From Nitrospirota bacterium (lineage in GTDB: Bacteria > Nitrospirota > Nitrospiria > Nitrospirales > UBA8639): a DNA stretch of 9,446 nucleotides. The stretch is taken from contig CP070628.1 in NCBI GenBank assembly GCA_020355985.1, positions 1,682,289-1,691,734 of the forward strand. The letters are read 5' to 3'. The notes under the pieces are model-generated. The model saw only the letters and a list, made by a program, of their open reading frames with translations, did not search any database and was not told the DNA's origin. Each line of letters starts with the position of its first letter. The first letter of the stretch is position 1. Both the position numbers and the translations under genes were made by a program. Below are positions 1 to 7,075 of the stretch, piece by piece.

Positions 1-110
1 CTCAAATTGGAATTCAATGGCCTAATGATTCTCCTATTCTGTCCACAAAAGACGCCTCGGGGCCTTCCTTGCAAGAAGTTGGGGATAGGCTTCCCGAATA
101 TCAGATATGA
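1..110 (+). CDS. rmlC: dTDP-4-dehydrorhamnose 3,5-epimerase, C-terminal end (5' part outside window)
   Basis: Reading from base 3 gives 35 codons and a TGA stop at 108-110. The peptide contains GIQWP, then SPILSTKDA, then a short acidic tail. This matches the usual C-terminus of RmlC, where an I-x-W-P element is followed by P-[IL]-L-S-x-K-D. RmlC epimerises C3 and C5 of dTDP-4-keto-6-deoxyglucose, the step just before RmlD. The stop overlaps the next ATG as ATGA, which implies translational coupling and supports the assignment, since rmlC-rmlD is a common pair. The cupin core and catalytic His/Tyr lie outside the window, so the call rests on the tail motif plus context. Confidence 0.8.
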   Translation, partial: QIGIQWPNDSPILSTKDASGPSLQEVGDRLPEYQI

Positions 111-952
111 AATTTCCTAAATTGCTCATTACAGGGGCGAAAGGACAATTAGGGCAGGCGTTACAAGCCCAGTTTATCGATTATGAGGTGGTCGCTTGGG
201 ATATACAGGATCTTGATATTTGTCAGCTTGAGCATGTTCGAAAAGCTGTGAATAAAATTCGACCGGATATCGTGATGAATGCCGCAGCGTTTACCCAGGT
301 TGATCAAGCGGAAACCAATCAGGATGGAGCATATCGTGGGAATGCTTTGGGACCAAGGAATCTCGCACTGGCAACAAAAGAAATGAATATTCCTCTCGTA
401 CATTTCTCAACCGATTATGTTTTTGATGGGCGACAATCCCGTCCCTATCATGAATTTGATCGTCCCAATCCTCTTTCGGTCTATGGGCAGAGTAAATTGG
501 CTGGAGAAGAAGAAGTGCAGAAGGGGAACGCTCGACATTTTATTGTTCGAACAGCGTGGCTCTATCACATTGTAGGGAAAAATTTTCCTCAGACGATCTT
601 GCGATTGGCCAATCAGCAACAGGTTCGAGTGGTGAGCGATCAATTTGGCTCTCCAACTTTTGCCCCACATTTAGCGCAGGCCGTATCTCGCTTGATGGAG
701 ACCGAATCGTATGGGAAGTATCACTTGGCCGGATCTGGAGAGACGAATTGGTATGATTTCACCATAGCCCTCTATCAAGCTTGTGGAATTCGAACTGCGG
801 TGGTGCCAATTACGACTGCCGACTATCCATTGCCAGCTCCACGCCCTGCCTATGCTGTGTTGACTTCTTTGCAGGATCCATTCATCACCTTACCACCTTG
901 GGAAGAAGGCGTTCGGGATTTTGCCGCTCAATGGAAAAGGCCCAATCTATGA
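107..952 (+). CDS. rmlD: dTDP-4-dehydrorhamnose reductase
   Basis: RmlD reduces dTDP-4-keto-L-rhamnose to dTDP-L-rhamnose with NAD(P)H, the last step in making the activated sugar for O-antigen and other surface glycans; it is cytosolic. The 281-aa protein is full length for the family. Visible landmarks are the Rossmann glycine motif GAKGQLG (residues 10-16), NAAAFTQVD (58-66), STDYVFDG (101-108), the catalytic pair Y126 and K130 in YGQSK, RTAWLY (148-153), DQFGSPT (178-184) and the C-terminal substrate region RPAYAVL (246-252). The ATG lies in the four-base overlap with the preceding epimerase stop. No good Shine-Dalgarno is seen, so initiation probably depends on coupling. The gene is likely co-transcribed with uppP 47 bases downstream. 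Confidence 0.95.
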   Translation: MKFPKLLITGAKGQLGQALQAQFIDYEVVAWDIQDLDICQLEHVRKAVNKIRPDIVMNAAAFTQVDQAETNQDGAYRGNALGPRNLALATKEMNIPLVHFSTDYVFDGRQSRPYHEFDRPNPLSVYGQSKLAGEEEVQKGNARHFIVRTAWLYHIVGKNFPQTILRLANQQQVRVVSDQFGSPTFAPHLAQAVSRLMETESYGKYHLAGSGETNWYDFTIALYQACGIRTAVVPITTADYPLPAPRPAYAVLTSLQDPFITLPPWEEGVRDFAAQWKRPNL

Positions 953-999
953 TTTTTCTCATTCTTTTCCCAAATAGGATGTGGAAACTCGCCTAACTC

Positions 1000-1812
1000 A
1001 TGGGGTATGTTGAAGCGATCGTCTTAGCCATCATTCAAGGATTGACCGAGTTTCTTCCAGTCTCCTCTTCAGGCCATTTAGTCCTGGCCCAACATTGGTT
1101 TGGACAATTCAGCGAAAAAAATTTGCTCTATGATGTCATGTTGCATATGGCGACGGTTACGGCCATTCTTCTGTTTTTTTGGCAAGATCTTCTCACACTC
1201 GGGAAAGGATATGTGGGGTTGCCGACTGAGCCGGGCAGTATGTTCCAGGGATGTGAACGCCAGACCATTCATTATGTTTTGTTGGCCTCCGTGCCTACGG
1301 CGGTTATGGGATTAGGTATAGAATCCATTGGATTCTCAACATTGGCCAAGCCTTCCCTTGTAGCTCTGATGTTCTTGGTGACCGGTGTGGTCCTGTGGGT
1401 GGCTCGTGGTGGAAAATCGGTTCGTACCGCAGGGGAAATGAGGCCTTGGGATGCATTATTGATCGGACTCATTCAGGGCATGGCTGTCCTTCCAGGAATT
1501 TCCCGGTCAGGTTCTACCATTGCGGGGGGCATGCTTTTGGGCTTGGATCGTGAACTCGCGGCACGGTTTTCGTTGTTAATTTCCATTCCAGCGATTATAG
1601 GAGCAACTCTTTTAGAGGTGGTGAAGGTTATTGGCCAATCCCATGAATCACTCGGCATATATATGCTAGGAATGGGAGTCGCTGCTCTTGTGGGGTATTG
1701 GTCGATAGGGGTGATTCTGCGGTTAGTCCGCCACGATCACTTTTATCTATTTTCCTATTATCTTTGGCCTCTGGGAATGAGCATTCTTCTTTGGGGAATG
1801 TTCAAATCCTGA
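1000..1812 (+). CDS. uppP: Undecaprenyl-diphosphate phosphatase (BacA/UppP family)
   Basis: This integral inner-membrane enzyme hydrolyses undecaprenyl diphosphate to undecaprenyl phosphate. It regenerates the lipid carrier for peptidoglycan, O-antigen and related polymers, and the family is linked to bacitracin tolerance. The 270-aa protein has the family length. It shows the first signature QGLTEFLPVSSSGH (13-26), where Q13 takes the first position of the (E/Q)xxxE motif and E17 the second, with H26 following. The second signature PGISRSGST (165-173) holds the conserved Arg at 169. The rest is nearly all hydrophobic helices, ending in a YYLWPLG segment. An in-frame TAA at 994-996 leaves ATG 1000 as the first possible start; only a weak GGAAA (982-986) precedes it. 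Its place after rmlD fits an envelope-polysaccharide operon. It ends 41 bases before the convergent malic enzyme stop, with no clear terminator between. Confidence 0.95.
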   Translation: MGYVEAIVLAIIQGLTEFLPVSSSGHLVLAQHWFGQFSEKNLLYDVMLHMATVTAILLFFWQDLLTLGKGYVGLPTEPGSMFQGCERQTIHYVLLASVPTAVMGLGIESIGFSTLAKPSLVALMFLVTGVVLWVARGGKSVRTAGEMRPWDALLIGLIQGMAVLPGISRSGSTIAGGMLLGLDRELAARFSLLISIPAIIGATLLEVVKVIGQSHESLGIYMLGMGVAALVGYWSIGVILRLVRHDHFYLFSYYLWPLGMSILLWGMFKS

Positions 1813-1853
1813 TGGTAATGTCCTACCTATCCGGTTTAGTGTAATTGCCCTTC

Positions 1854-3332
1854 TTACATTTCCTCTTCCGTTTCTTTCTTGGTTCGGCGCGCGATACCAC
1901 TGTCGATAGCCGCCTGAGCAACGGCTTTCGCAACTTTAGGGACGATCTTTTTATCAAACACGCTGGGGAGAATGTATTCCTCGCTCAAGGCTGATTCTGG
2001 AACAACCCTTGATAAGGCTTTTGCTGCAGCTAGCAGCATGGGTTCGTTAATGGATTTTGCTTGTACGTCCAGCGCACCACGAAATATACCTGGAAATGAC
2101 AGAAGATTATTGCATTGATTCGGGTAATCAGATCGACCACTGGCATACACGCGGCAATTAGGAATGGCCAATTCAGGAGAGATTTCTGGGTCAGGATTCG
2201 CTAGAGCCAACACAATAGGATCTTTTGCCATTAAGGTGAGGTCTTCTGGTTTCAGCACGTTCGCGGTGGATAAGCCGATGACCACATGAGCATCTTTTAA
2301 GGCATCTTGAATCGTTCCCGTCGCATGGTCATATTGAATGAACGTCCGTAAGTTATGGCGATGAGGAAGCAGTTCTGTGATTGTTCGGTTTAAGATCCAT
2401 CCTTGTTTATCGCATCCTCTCAGACTGGTGATTCCGGCTCCCAACAACAATTCACAGCAGGCGGTTCCTGCCGCACCCAGTCCGATGACGACCACCGTGA
2501 TATCCTGGATCGGGCGGCCAGTCACTTGTAAGGCGTTGAGAAGGGCGGCGAGAATCACCACTGCAGTTCCATGTTGGTCATCATGCATCACCGGAATCTC
2601 GAGTTCACGTTGAAGCCGTTGTTCGATTTCAAAGCATCGCGGAGCGCTGATATCTTCGAGATTGATGCCGCCGAATGTCGGAGCAATCGCCAGGACGGCC
2701 TGTATGATTTTTTCTGAATCTTGAGTGTTTAAGCACAAGGGCCAAGCATCGATACCCGCAAATTGATTAAAGAGCATGGCTTTGCCTTCCATGACCGGGA
2801 GTGCAGCGAGTGGCCCGAGGTTGCCTAAGCCCAAGATGGCCGACCCATCGGTGACGACGGCGATACTATTACTTTTACTGGTTAAAGTATAGGCATGGTA
2901 TTCTTCTTCAGCGATCGATTTGACGACACGTGCTACTCCAGGAGTATAGACCATCGATAAGGTATTTCGTGTTGTGATGGGGAACTTACTCTCGACACGA
3001 ATTTTCCCTCCTAAATGCATCAGAAAAATTCGGTCGGATGAAGCAATGACCCGAACATCGGACAACGTGTTCAGCCGTTTGAGAACACGCTCACCATGCT
3101 CTTCGCTTTGGACATCCACCGTAATATCTCGAATGACCTTGGTGCGTGTCGCAGAGACAATATCCACGGCTCCCAAACTCGCATTCTCCTCTGCCATGGC
3201 GTTGGCTAATTGCGCAAAAACGCCAGTTCGTTGAGTAAGCTCTAAGCGTACGGCCATCCGGTAATTAGAATAAGGACCTACATCTTGAGCTGAACTGTGA
3301 CTATCTCGATTTCGTTTGAAAAAATTCCACAC
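1854..3332 (-). CDS. Malic enzyme with N-terminal ACT domain (NAD(P)-dependent, decarboxylating)
   Basis: Malic enzyme oxidatively decarboxylates malate to pyruvate and CO2, using a divalent metal and NAD(P). The 492-aa protein has three parts. An ACT-like regulatory domain (about 25-100) opens YRMAVRLEL and carries the QRTGVFAQLA helix. The malic N-domain (about 105-265) has the catalytic Tyr129 in YTPGVA, Lys184 in EGKAML, metal ligands E226/D227 in LEDISAP and D251 in HDDQHGTA. The NAD-binding domain (about 270-470) has GLGAAG (284-289), LANPDPE (377-383) and SGRSDYPNQCNN (398-409). There is no phosphotransacetylase extension. ACT domains usually bind amino acids or similar small ligands, so allosteric control is likely, but the ligand cannot be read. 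The start is GTG, chosen because a GGAGG lies 9 bases upstream. Cofactor preference (NAD versus NADP) is not assigned. It is transcribed convergently with uppP and divergently from the CPBP gene. Confidence 0.92.
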   Translation of the reverse strand: MWNFFKRNRDSHSSAQDVGPYSNYRMAVRLELTQRTGVFAQLANAMAEENASLGAVDIVSATRTKVIRDITVDVQSEEHGERVLKRLNTLSDVRVIASSDRIFLMHLGGKIRVESKFPITTRNTLSMVYTPGVARVVKSIAEEEYHAYTLTSKSNSIAVVTDGSAILGLGNLGPLAALPVMEGKAMLFNQFAGIDAWPLCLNTQDSEKIIQAVLAIAPTFGGINLEDISAPRCFEIEQRLQRELEIPVMHDDQHGTAVVILAALLNALQVTGRPIQDITVVVIGLGAAGTACCELLLGAGITSLRGCDKQGWILNRTITELLPHRHNLRTFIQYDHATGTIQDALKDAHVVIGLSTANVLKPEDLTLMAKDPIVLALANPDPEISPELAIPNCRVYASGRSDYPNQCNNLLSFPGIFRGALDVQAKSINEPMLLAAAKALSRVVPESALSEEYILPSVFDKKIVPKVAKAVAQAAIDSGIARRTKKETEEEM

Positions 3333-3431
3333 TCGTTAGGTCCTCCGCCACTTTCCAATAGTTCCTAATCTGTATTGTATCCAAAAATTGCGTTAAGGTG
3401 GAGCATTTAGTGTTAGAGATTTTGTCATGCC
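3333..3431. promoter_or_regulatory. Divergent promoter region between malic enzyme and CPBP genes
   Basis: This 99-bp AT-rich gap must hold the 5' signals of both flanking genes. On the minus strand TACAAT (plus positions 3374-3379) matches the -10 consensus at five of six bases and would give a leader of roughly 35 bases before the malic enzyme GTG, but no convincing -35 box sits 16-18 bases upstream. On the plus strand I find no pair of boxes I would defend, and no clear Shine-Dalgarno before the CPBP ATG. Only the -10-like box is offered as evidence. Confidence 0.3.
3342..3346 (-). promoter_or_regulatory. Shine-Dalgarno GGAGG for the malic enzyme gene
   Basis: On the minus strand GGAGG is followed by a 9-base spacer and then the GTG at 3332-3330. 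It is the strongest ribosome binding site in the window and fixes the non-ATG start of the malic enzyme. Confidence 0.75.
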
Positions 3432-4895
3432 ATGCTTGAATCGTCTCAATCTTCCCATCTGTTGCCGGATTCTGAACCGGACTCTCAAAGGGAACCACAA
3501 TTCTCCCCTGCCTTGACGGCCTTTTGCCTCATGGTCTGTTTGTGTGCCTTCGTGTGGTTTCAGTGGAATGCTTCTTCTTTCGAGGCGATTCACCAATCAG
3601 TGACGGTAAGCCGTGATTTAGAGCGAATCGCCAATCGCCTGTTGAGTTTTGAGTCTCGGCTTTCTGACCTTTCGGCGTTTGAACAAGCCATGTTTCATCT
3701 TTGGAGAGAAGATGGTGAGACCCAACAACAGATTCGCCTATGGTATGCCGAATTGGGACAGGAAAGGCTTAATCCTTTAGATGAGTTGTATGTAGGAATA
3801 TTAAATGGTGAAGCAGGATTAAGATCCGATCTTATGGAGTTGATGGCGGTATGGACATCAGAAATCCCCCCCTATCCCACGTTTCTGCGGCTTCTCCAAG
3901 TAGGGTATCTGGAGGTTGACCCAGTCTGGGGTGATTACGACATCTTACAAGCGCAATTGGCTGAAGAGGTCCCGGCCAATTGGTTTTATTTTAAATTGGC
4001 CAGAGGGTTAGCCGACCGATTTGGCGATGAGGCGTTACAAGAATCTCTTGACCGGCAATTTCAACAATTGACCGATCCGCAATTAGGGAAATGGCGAGGG
4101 CTTGTCATTCTTGAATTGAGCATAACGGGAATAGGGTTGATCTGCTTGGTGTATGTGTGGGGCATGCGGGTCAAAAATAGGAGGTTCCATCGAGCTGGAC
4201 GTTTCAATCAAAGGCCAACTTTATGGTCATTCAATGAGGGGCTGGCTGTGTTGTCACGGGGAGGAGCCCTAACGATCTTTCTGATAGTCATTCTGGCTGT
4301 AGTGCCGTATGGTGTGACTATTTTGGAGGGTTACGGATCTCTTCTGTTATATCTTCCCACGGTGCTCCTCGCATCGGTGTGGCTCTGCCGGTCAAAAAAT
4401 ACTTCTCTTTTTGAAGTGCTGGGGTGTAAAAATCTGTTCCAACGGTTCAGGTCTTCTCTCCCAATCTTAATAAGTGTCATAGCATTAGGGCTGATCGGTG
4501 ATTGGCTGATCATGATTGGAGGTGCTGCCTTCGAAATCTCTGTCCATTGGACCGAATGGTTTATCCCGCAACTGGTTTGGGGTAGTCAGGCTGAAATACT
4601 GAAAATAGCGATAGAAGTGGTGGTGGTTGCACCAATTTTTGAAGAACTCATTTTCAGGGGAATTGTATTTTCGACGTTGAAAGCAAAATTCGGTTTTTCT
4701 GCCTCTGTGGTCGGTAGCGCTATGGTATTTGCCTTGGCTCATGGATATGGGCCAGTTGCATTTTTGGCAGTGTTTTGGAGTGGCCTGTTGTGGGCGTGGC
4801 TTTACGAACGGACAGGAAGCGTGATTCCTGGTATGTGTGCCCATGCCGTCAATAATGGGTTAGTAGTCTATTTCCTTGTTGCTGTGTTTAGGTAA
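3432..4895 (+). CDS. CPBP-family (CAAX/Rce1-like) intramembrane metalloprotease with long N-terminal helical domain
   Basis: CPBP proteins are multi-pass membrane glutamate/metal peptidases, relatives of eukaryotic Rce1; bacterial members are tied to peptide maturation, immunity or unknown roles. The 487-aa protein carries all the family motifs near its C-terminus: EELIFR (404-409, with E404, E405, R409), FALAH (433-437, with H437) and HAVNN (471-475, with H471 and N475). Predicted membrane helices by eye lie near 26-43, 223-243, 277-294, 302-318, 343-363, 391-402, 424-437, 440-457 and 470-485. Residues about 44-220 form a long charged, helix-rich stretch between the first two membrane helices and match no family I recognise. 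The catalytic domain alone is usually about 200-300 residues, so the N-terminal half is an addition. An in-frame TAG at 3414-3416 rules out a longer start; ATG 3432 has no strong Shine-Dalgarno. The gene stands alone on this strand. The substrate is unknown. Confidence 0.85.
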   Translation: MLESSQSSHLLPDSEPDSQREPQFSPALTAFCLMVCLCAFVWFQWNASSFEAIHQSVTVSRDLERIANRLLSFESRLSDLSAFEQAMFHLWREDGETQQQIRLWYAELGQERLNPLDELYVGILNGEAGLRSDLMELMAVWTSEIPPYPTFLRLLQVGYLEVDPVWGDYDILQAQLAEEVPANWFYFKLARGLADRFGDEALQESLDRQFQQLTDPQLGKWRGLVILELSITGIGLICLVYVWGMRVKNRRFHRAGRFNQRPTLWSFNEGLAVLSRGGALTIFLIVILAVVPYGVTILEGYGSLLLYLPTVLLASVWLCRSKNTSLFEVLGCKNLFQRFRSSLPILISVIALGLIGDWLIMIGGAAFEISVHWTEWFIPQLVWGSQAEILKIAIEVVVVAPIFEELIFRGIVFSTLKAKFGFSASVVGSAMVFALAHGYGPVAFLAVFWSGLLWAWLYERTGSVIPGMCAHAVNNGLVVYFLVAVFR

Positions 4896-4905
4896 TGAAG
4901 GGAAC

Positions 4906-5069
4906 TGTTGAAAAAGTCCTTTAGCGGTGTTCTCCGAATCTGTAAAAAATAAGGAGTGAAGAATAGTAGGGTTTCAGATAAACCTTCTGAAGATTTTTTT
5001 CGCTTGTTATTTCACATCTTACCCTCTCCTCCTGAAGATTCACTAATTGTGCATGGGACTTTTTGAACA
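4906..5069. repeat. Degenerate dispersed palindromic (MITE-like) repeat
   Basis: The arms TGTTGAAAAAGTCC (4906-4919) and GGACTTTTTGAACA (5056-5069) are inverted repeats of 14 bases with one mismatch, enclosing 136 bases with no gene. From memory, Nitrospira genomes contain many short intergenic elements that begin GTTGAAAAAGTCC, continue with an AGCGGCGTTCTC-like stretch and end GGACTTTTTGAACA. The text here after the left arm, AGCGGTGTTCTCC (4923-4935), resembles that pattern, while the interior has drifted. The element fills nearly all of the 190-base gap between two convergent genes. No target duplication is clear. Calling it a mobile-derived repeat is inference; the inverted arms are directly seen. 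Confidence 0.6.
4973..5000 (+). terminator. Putative intrinsic terminator after the CPBP gene
   Basis: TTCAGA (4973-4978) and TCTGAA (4986-4991) form a perfect 6-bp stem, extendable by one wobble pair, around a 7-base loop. Two bases later comes a run of seven T (4994-5000). It lies 77 bases after the CPBP stop and inside the degenerate repeat. The stem is short and AT-rich, so the terminator would be weak. It works only in the plus direction because no T-run follows the hairpin on the minus strand. Confidence 0.42.
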
Positions 5070-5085
5070 TTCTCAATGGCTGTTT

Positions 5086-5901
5086 TTAGGATAATGAAGC
5101 CATGGCTTCAATCTGACCCAAAGCTTGGTAAAGATCGGGAAAACGGAACCTGTAATTTAACTCGGTTCGCAGTTTGTGAATTGACACCTGTTTCCCCGAG
5201 TTTTTAGGGCGGGTGGGAGGTGGAATAGGGACTCGCCATTTTGAAGAGGCGATGGAGCAAATCTCTTCCCAGGTTCGTGGTTGGCCATCGCTGGCCAGAT
5301 AGGTGTTTCCGTCAGATGCCTGTTCAAGAGCTTGAAGACAAATGGCTGCGGCATCTTCGACGTGAAGAAGATTGACCCATTTCTGAGTATTCTGGATCTT
5401 GCCTTTTCTTATCCAATCGAAGATATGGCGTCCTGGGCCATAGAGGCCGGCCAATCGGATAATCACGGCTTTATAGGTGGTTCGTAGATATTCCTCTGTT
5501 TGGACACGCGGTAGGTGAGACTTAAGAGAGGTTTTTTCTGAAATGAGGTGTCCATCTGGTATGTAGGCGGATGTACTCCCTAAGACAAGCAGTCGGCCCG
5601 TTTGTCGGGTGCGAGCTGACAAAAATTCTTTGACGAGATCTAATGGCACGGCTGGGAAACACCAGAGGAGATGCGCAGGGTCGGGGATGGTTGCCCAAGT
5701 TTTTGTTTGAGTGAGATCAAATCGCAAGCGGTGTTTGGGAGGGATATCGCACAATTGGATCTGGGGCCTGCGACTCGTGGCGAAGACTTGCCACCCCGTC
5801 TCGATAGCTTGTTGGTACACCCGAAGGCCGGTATAGCCCGCTCCCAGAATGACGAGTGGGTATTGTTGCAAAGACGTATGATGTATGAGGGAAGCGATCA
5901 A
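5086..5901 (-). CDS. Atypical SDR / NAD-dependent epimerase-like protein (YeeZ-type)
   Basis: This 271-aa protein has a Rossmann nucleotide-binding motif GAGYTG (20-25), LGSTSAY (107-113) where the catalytic Ser/Thr of extended SDRs sits, RLAGLYGPGR (149-158), NLLHVEDAA (177-185) typical of the epimerase substrate region, and a C-terminal LNYRF-FPDLYQAL segment seen in YeeZ-like proteins. The canonical YxxxK catalytic pair is absent: where it is expected the sequence reads VQTEEYLR, as in other short epimerase-like proteins, so the reaction cannot be named. The start at 5901 is a TTG; no in-frame ATG or GTG lies between it and the upstream TAA, and no Shine-Dalgarno is visible, so the true N-terminus may be a few residues later, at a second TTG (codon 11). 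It is the last gene of the minus-strand series, 75 bases after the gamma-carbonic-anhydrase gene. Confidence 0.75.
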   Translation of the reverse strand: MIASLIHHTSLQQYPLVILGAGYTGLRVYQQAIETGWQVFATSRRPQIQLCDIPPKHRLRFDLTQTKTWATIPDPAHLLWCFPAVPLDLVKEFLSARTRQTGRLLVLGSTSAYIPDGHLISEKTSLKSHLPRVQTEEYLRTTYKAVIIRLAGLYGPGRHIFDWIRKGKIQNTQKWVNLLHVEDAAAICLQALEQASDGNTYLASDGQPRTWEEICSIASSKWRVPIPPPTRPKNSGKQVSIHKLRTELNYRFRFPDLYQALGQIEAMASLS

Positions 5902-5976
5902 AATGGTTGATCTTGGGACGTCGGATAGTAATCAGAAATGGAAAGGTATTGACCTTATGCAAGGCTCAATTCTGCA

Positions 5977-6495
5977 TTATCCCTGTTGGTCTGAAATATA
6001 ATGTTGTGCGTACCGAGAATAATTGGATGCAGATTCTTTGATCCAGAGTAATTCATCATCTGTGAGAGGACGTTTCACCCTAGCTGGAGATCCAATTACC
6101 AAGCTTTTCGAGGGAATCTGGGTATGCTCTGTGACCAAACTGCCTGCGCCGATAATACAGTCTTCTTCCACGACTGCTCCGTCCATGATGATCGCGCCCA
6201 TGCCAACGAGTACGCGATCATGAATGGTACATCCATGCAAGATGACATGATGCCCAATGGTAATATCATCCCCGAGTGTTAATGGGTAGGTATCGTGGGT
6301 GACATGTAGCAGAGAAAGGTCTTGAATGTTTGTCCGATGTCCTATGCGAATAAAGTGCACATCTCCTCTGACGACGGCATGAAACCAGACGCTGGAGTCT
6401 GAGCCTATGACCACATCTCCAATGACTATTGCGGTGTCTTCAATGAAGGCATTGGCCGCAATGTTGGGAGCCACACCTCGAAATGGCTTCAACAT
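5977..6495 (-). CDS. Gamma-carbonic-anhydrase-like hexapeptide-repeat protein (YrdA/CaiE-like)
   Basis: The 172-aa protein is built of hexapeptide repeats (such as IGDVVIG, IGHHVILHG, IGAGSLV) that fold into a left-handed beta helix, normally a trimer with zinc or iron between subunits. Residues matching gamma-class carbonic anhydrase are R43 and D45 in VRGDV, Q58 in NIQD, and the metal histidines H64 (LLHVTHD), H82 and H87 (GHHVILHG). This fits reversible CO2 hydration, but many family members with the full metal site show little or no such activity, so the reaction is not certain. It lacks the acidic loop and N-terminal extension of archaeal Cam. A good Shine-Dalgarno, AAAGGA on the minus strand (6504-6509), sits 8 bases before the ATG. 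It is 52 bases downstream of the membrane-protein gene and probably in the same operon. Confidence 0.85.
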   Translation of the reverse strand: MLKPFRGVAPNIAANAFIEDTAIVIGDVVIGSDSSVWFHAVVRGDVHFIRIGHRTNIQDLSLLHVTHDTYPLTLGDDITIGHHVILHGCTIHDRVLVGMGAIIMDGAVVEEDCIIGAGSLVTEHTQIPSKSLVIGSPARVKRPLTDDELLWIKESASNYSRYAQHYISDQQG

Positions 6496-6547
6496 GAGTC
6501 TGATCCTTTAGCCAAACCGAAAAGTTTGATCATGAATAGCTCGTCAT

Positions 6548-7075
6548 TCAAACCCGAACCAGCATCGCACAGATGACCAATGCCGTAAGCGCAGCCAAGA
6601 TCGTGAGATAAATGCTGACGCTTCGATCTATAGTCCAGTCGGATTGCCAATTCTTCGGAAAAAGGGCATTGCCACTGAGTTGCCAGCTGTTTTCATATAG
6701 ACCGAAGACTTTTTCCAGTTCAATTAGTTGTTGTTTGGCCATGCGATGTCGATCGGCATGTTGAAGAATTAAGTAGGCGAATAGACCGGAAAACAACGCC
6801 ACGCCTGAAATCGCAAACCATCGAATAGGAGAAGTCGTTCCAGGCAAAGGTGAAAGAGCAAGTATTGTGATGAGCAACATTACTAAAAAGGCGCTGGCAA
6901 AGGCGGTCAGTCGCATCATCTGTTCGCGTCGTTGGAAGACTTCATCCTTAAAAATGGGATAGAGAACACGGAAGACTTCCACTTGTTCGTCGGTTAGATC
7001 ATTGTTGAGGCCACTGGAATGTCTCATCCTCCTGGTCGCTCCATTTATCGGCCAGACAGATGTGTCACCATCCAT
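6548..7075 (-). CDS. Small membrane protein of unknown function, three predicted helices
   Basis: No family is recognised. As drawn it is 175 aa: a charged helix-forming N-terminus (DEQVEVFRVLYPIFKDEVFQRREQ, about 29-52, broken here by description only), two membrane helices near 56-74 and 84-104 forming a hairpin, an amphipathic linker with AKQQLIELEKVFGLYE (113-128), and a C-terminal membrane helix at about 152-172. There is no signal peptide. The start is doubtful: the ATG at 7075 overlaps the hydrolase gene by 31 bases and has no Shine-Dalgarno, while a second in-frame ATG (codon 17, 7027-7025) directly follows AGGAGG with no spacer. Either start relies on coupling to the hydrolase. The linker-plus-helix layout recalls small scaffold-like membrane proteins, but I infer no function. 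Confidence 0.7.
   Translation of the reverse strand: MDGDTSVWPINGATRRMRHSSGLNNDLTDEQVEVFRVLYPIFKDEVFQRREQMMRLTAFASAFLVMLLITILALSPLPGTTSPIRWFAISGVALFSGLFAYLILQHADRHRMAKQQLIELEKVFGLYENSWQLSGNALFPKNWQSDWTIDRSVSIYLTILAALTALVICAMLVRV

Noticed and set aside
1813..1853. Bidirectional terminator between uppP and the malic enzyme gene
   Set aside because: No inverted repeat with a T-run could be found in the 41 bases.
4485..4844. 119-codon minus-strand open frame
   Set aside because: It lies wholly inside the CPBP gene, opposite its conserved catalytic region, and its product is low-complexity-like with no recognisable motif; it is a shadow frame.
4987..5040. Nine-base direct repeat CTGAAGATT (4987-4995 and 5032-5040)
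   Set aside because: Only two short copies with no further similarity around them; likely chance within an AT-rich decayed element.
5717..5962. 81-codon minus-strand frame extending upstream of the SDR gene, possibly a frameshifted N-terminus
   Set aside because: The SDR protein already begins just before its Rossmann beta strand, as the family does, and the upstream peptide looks like no part of an epimerase.
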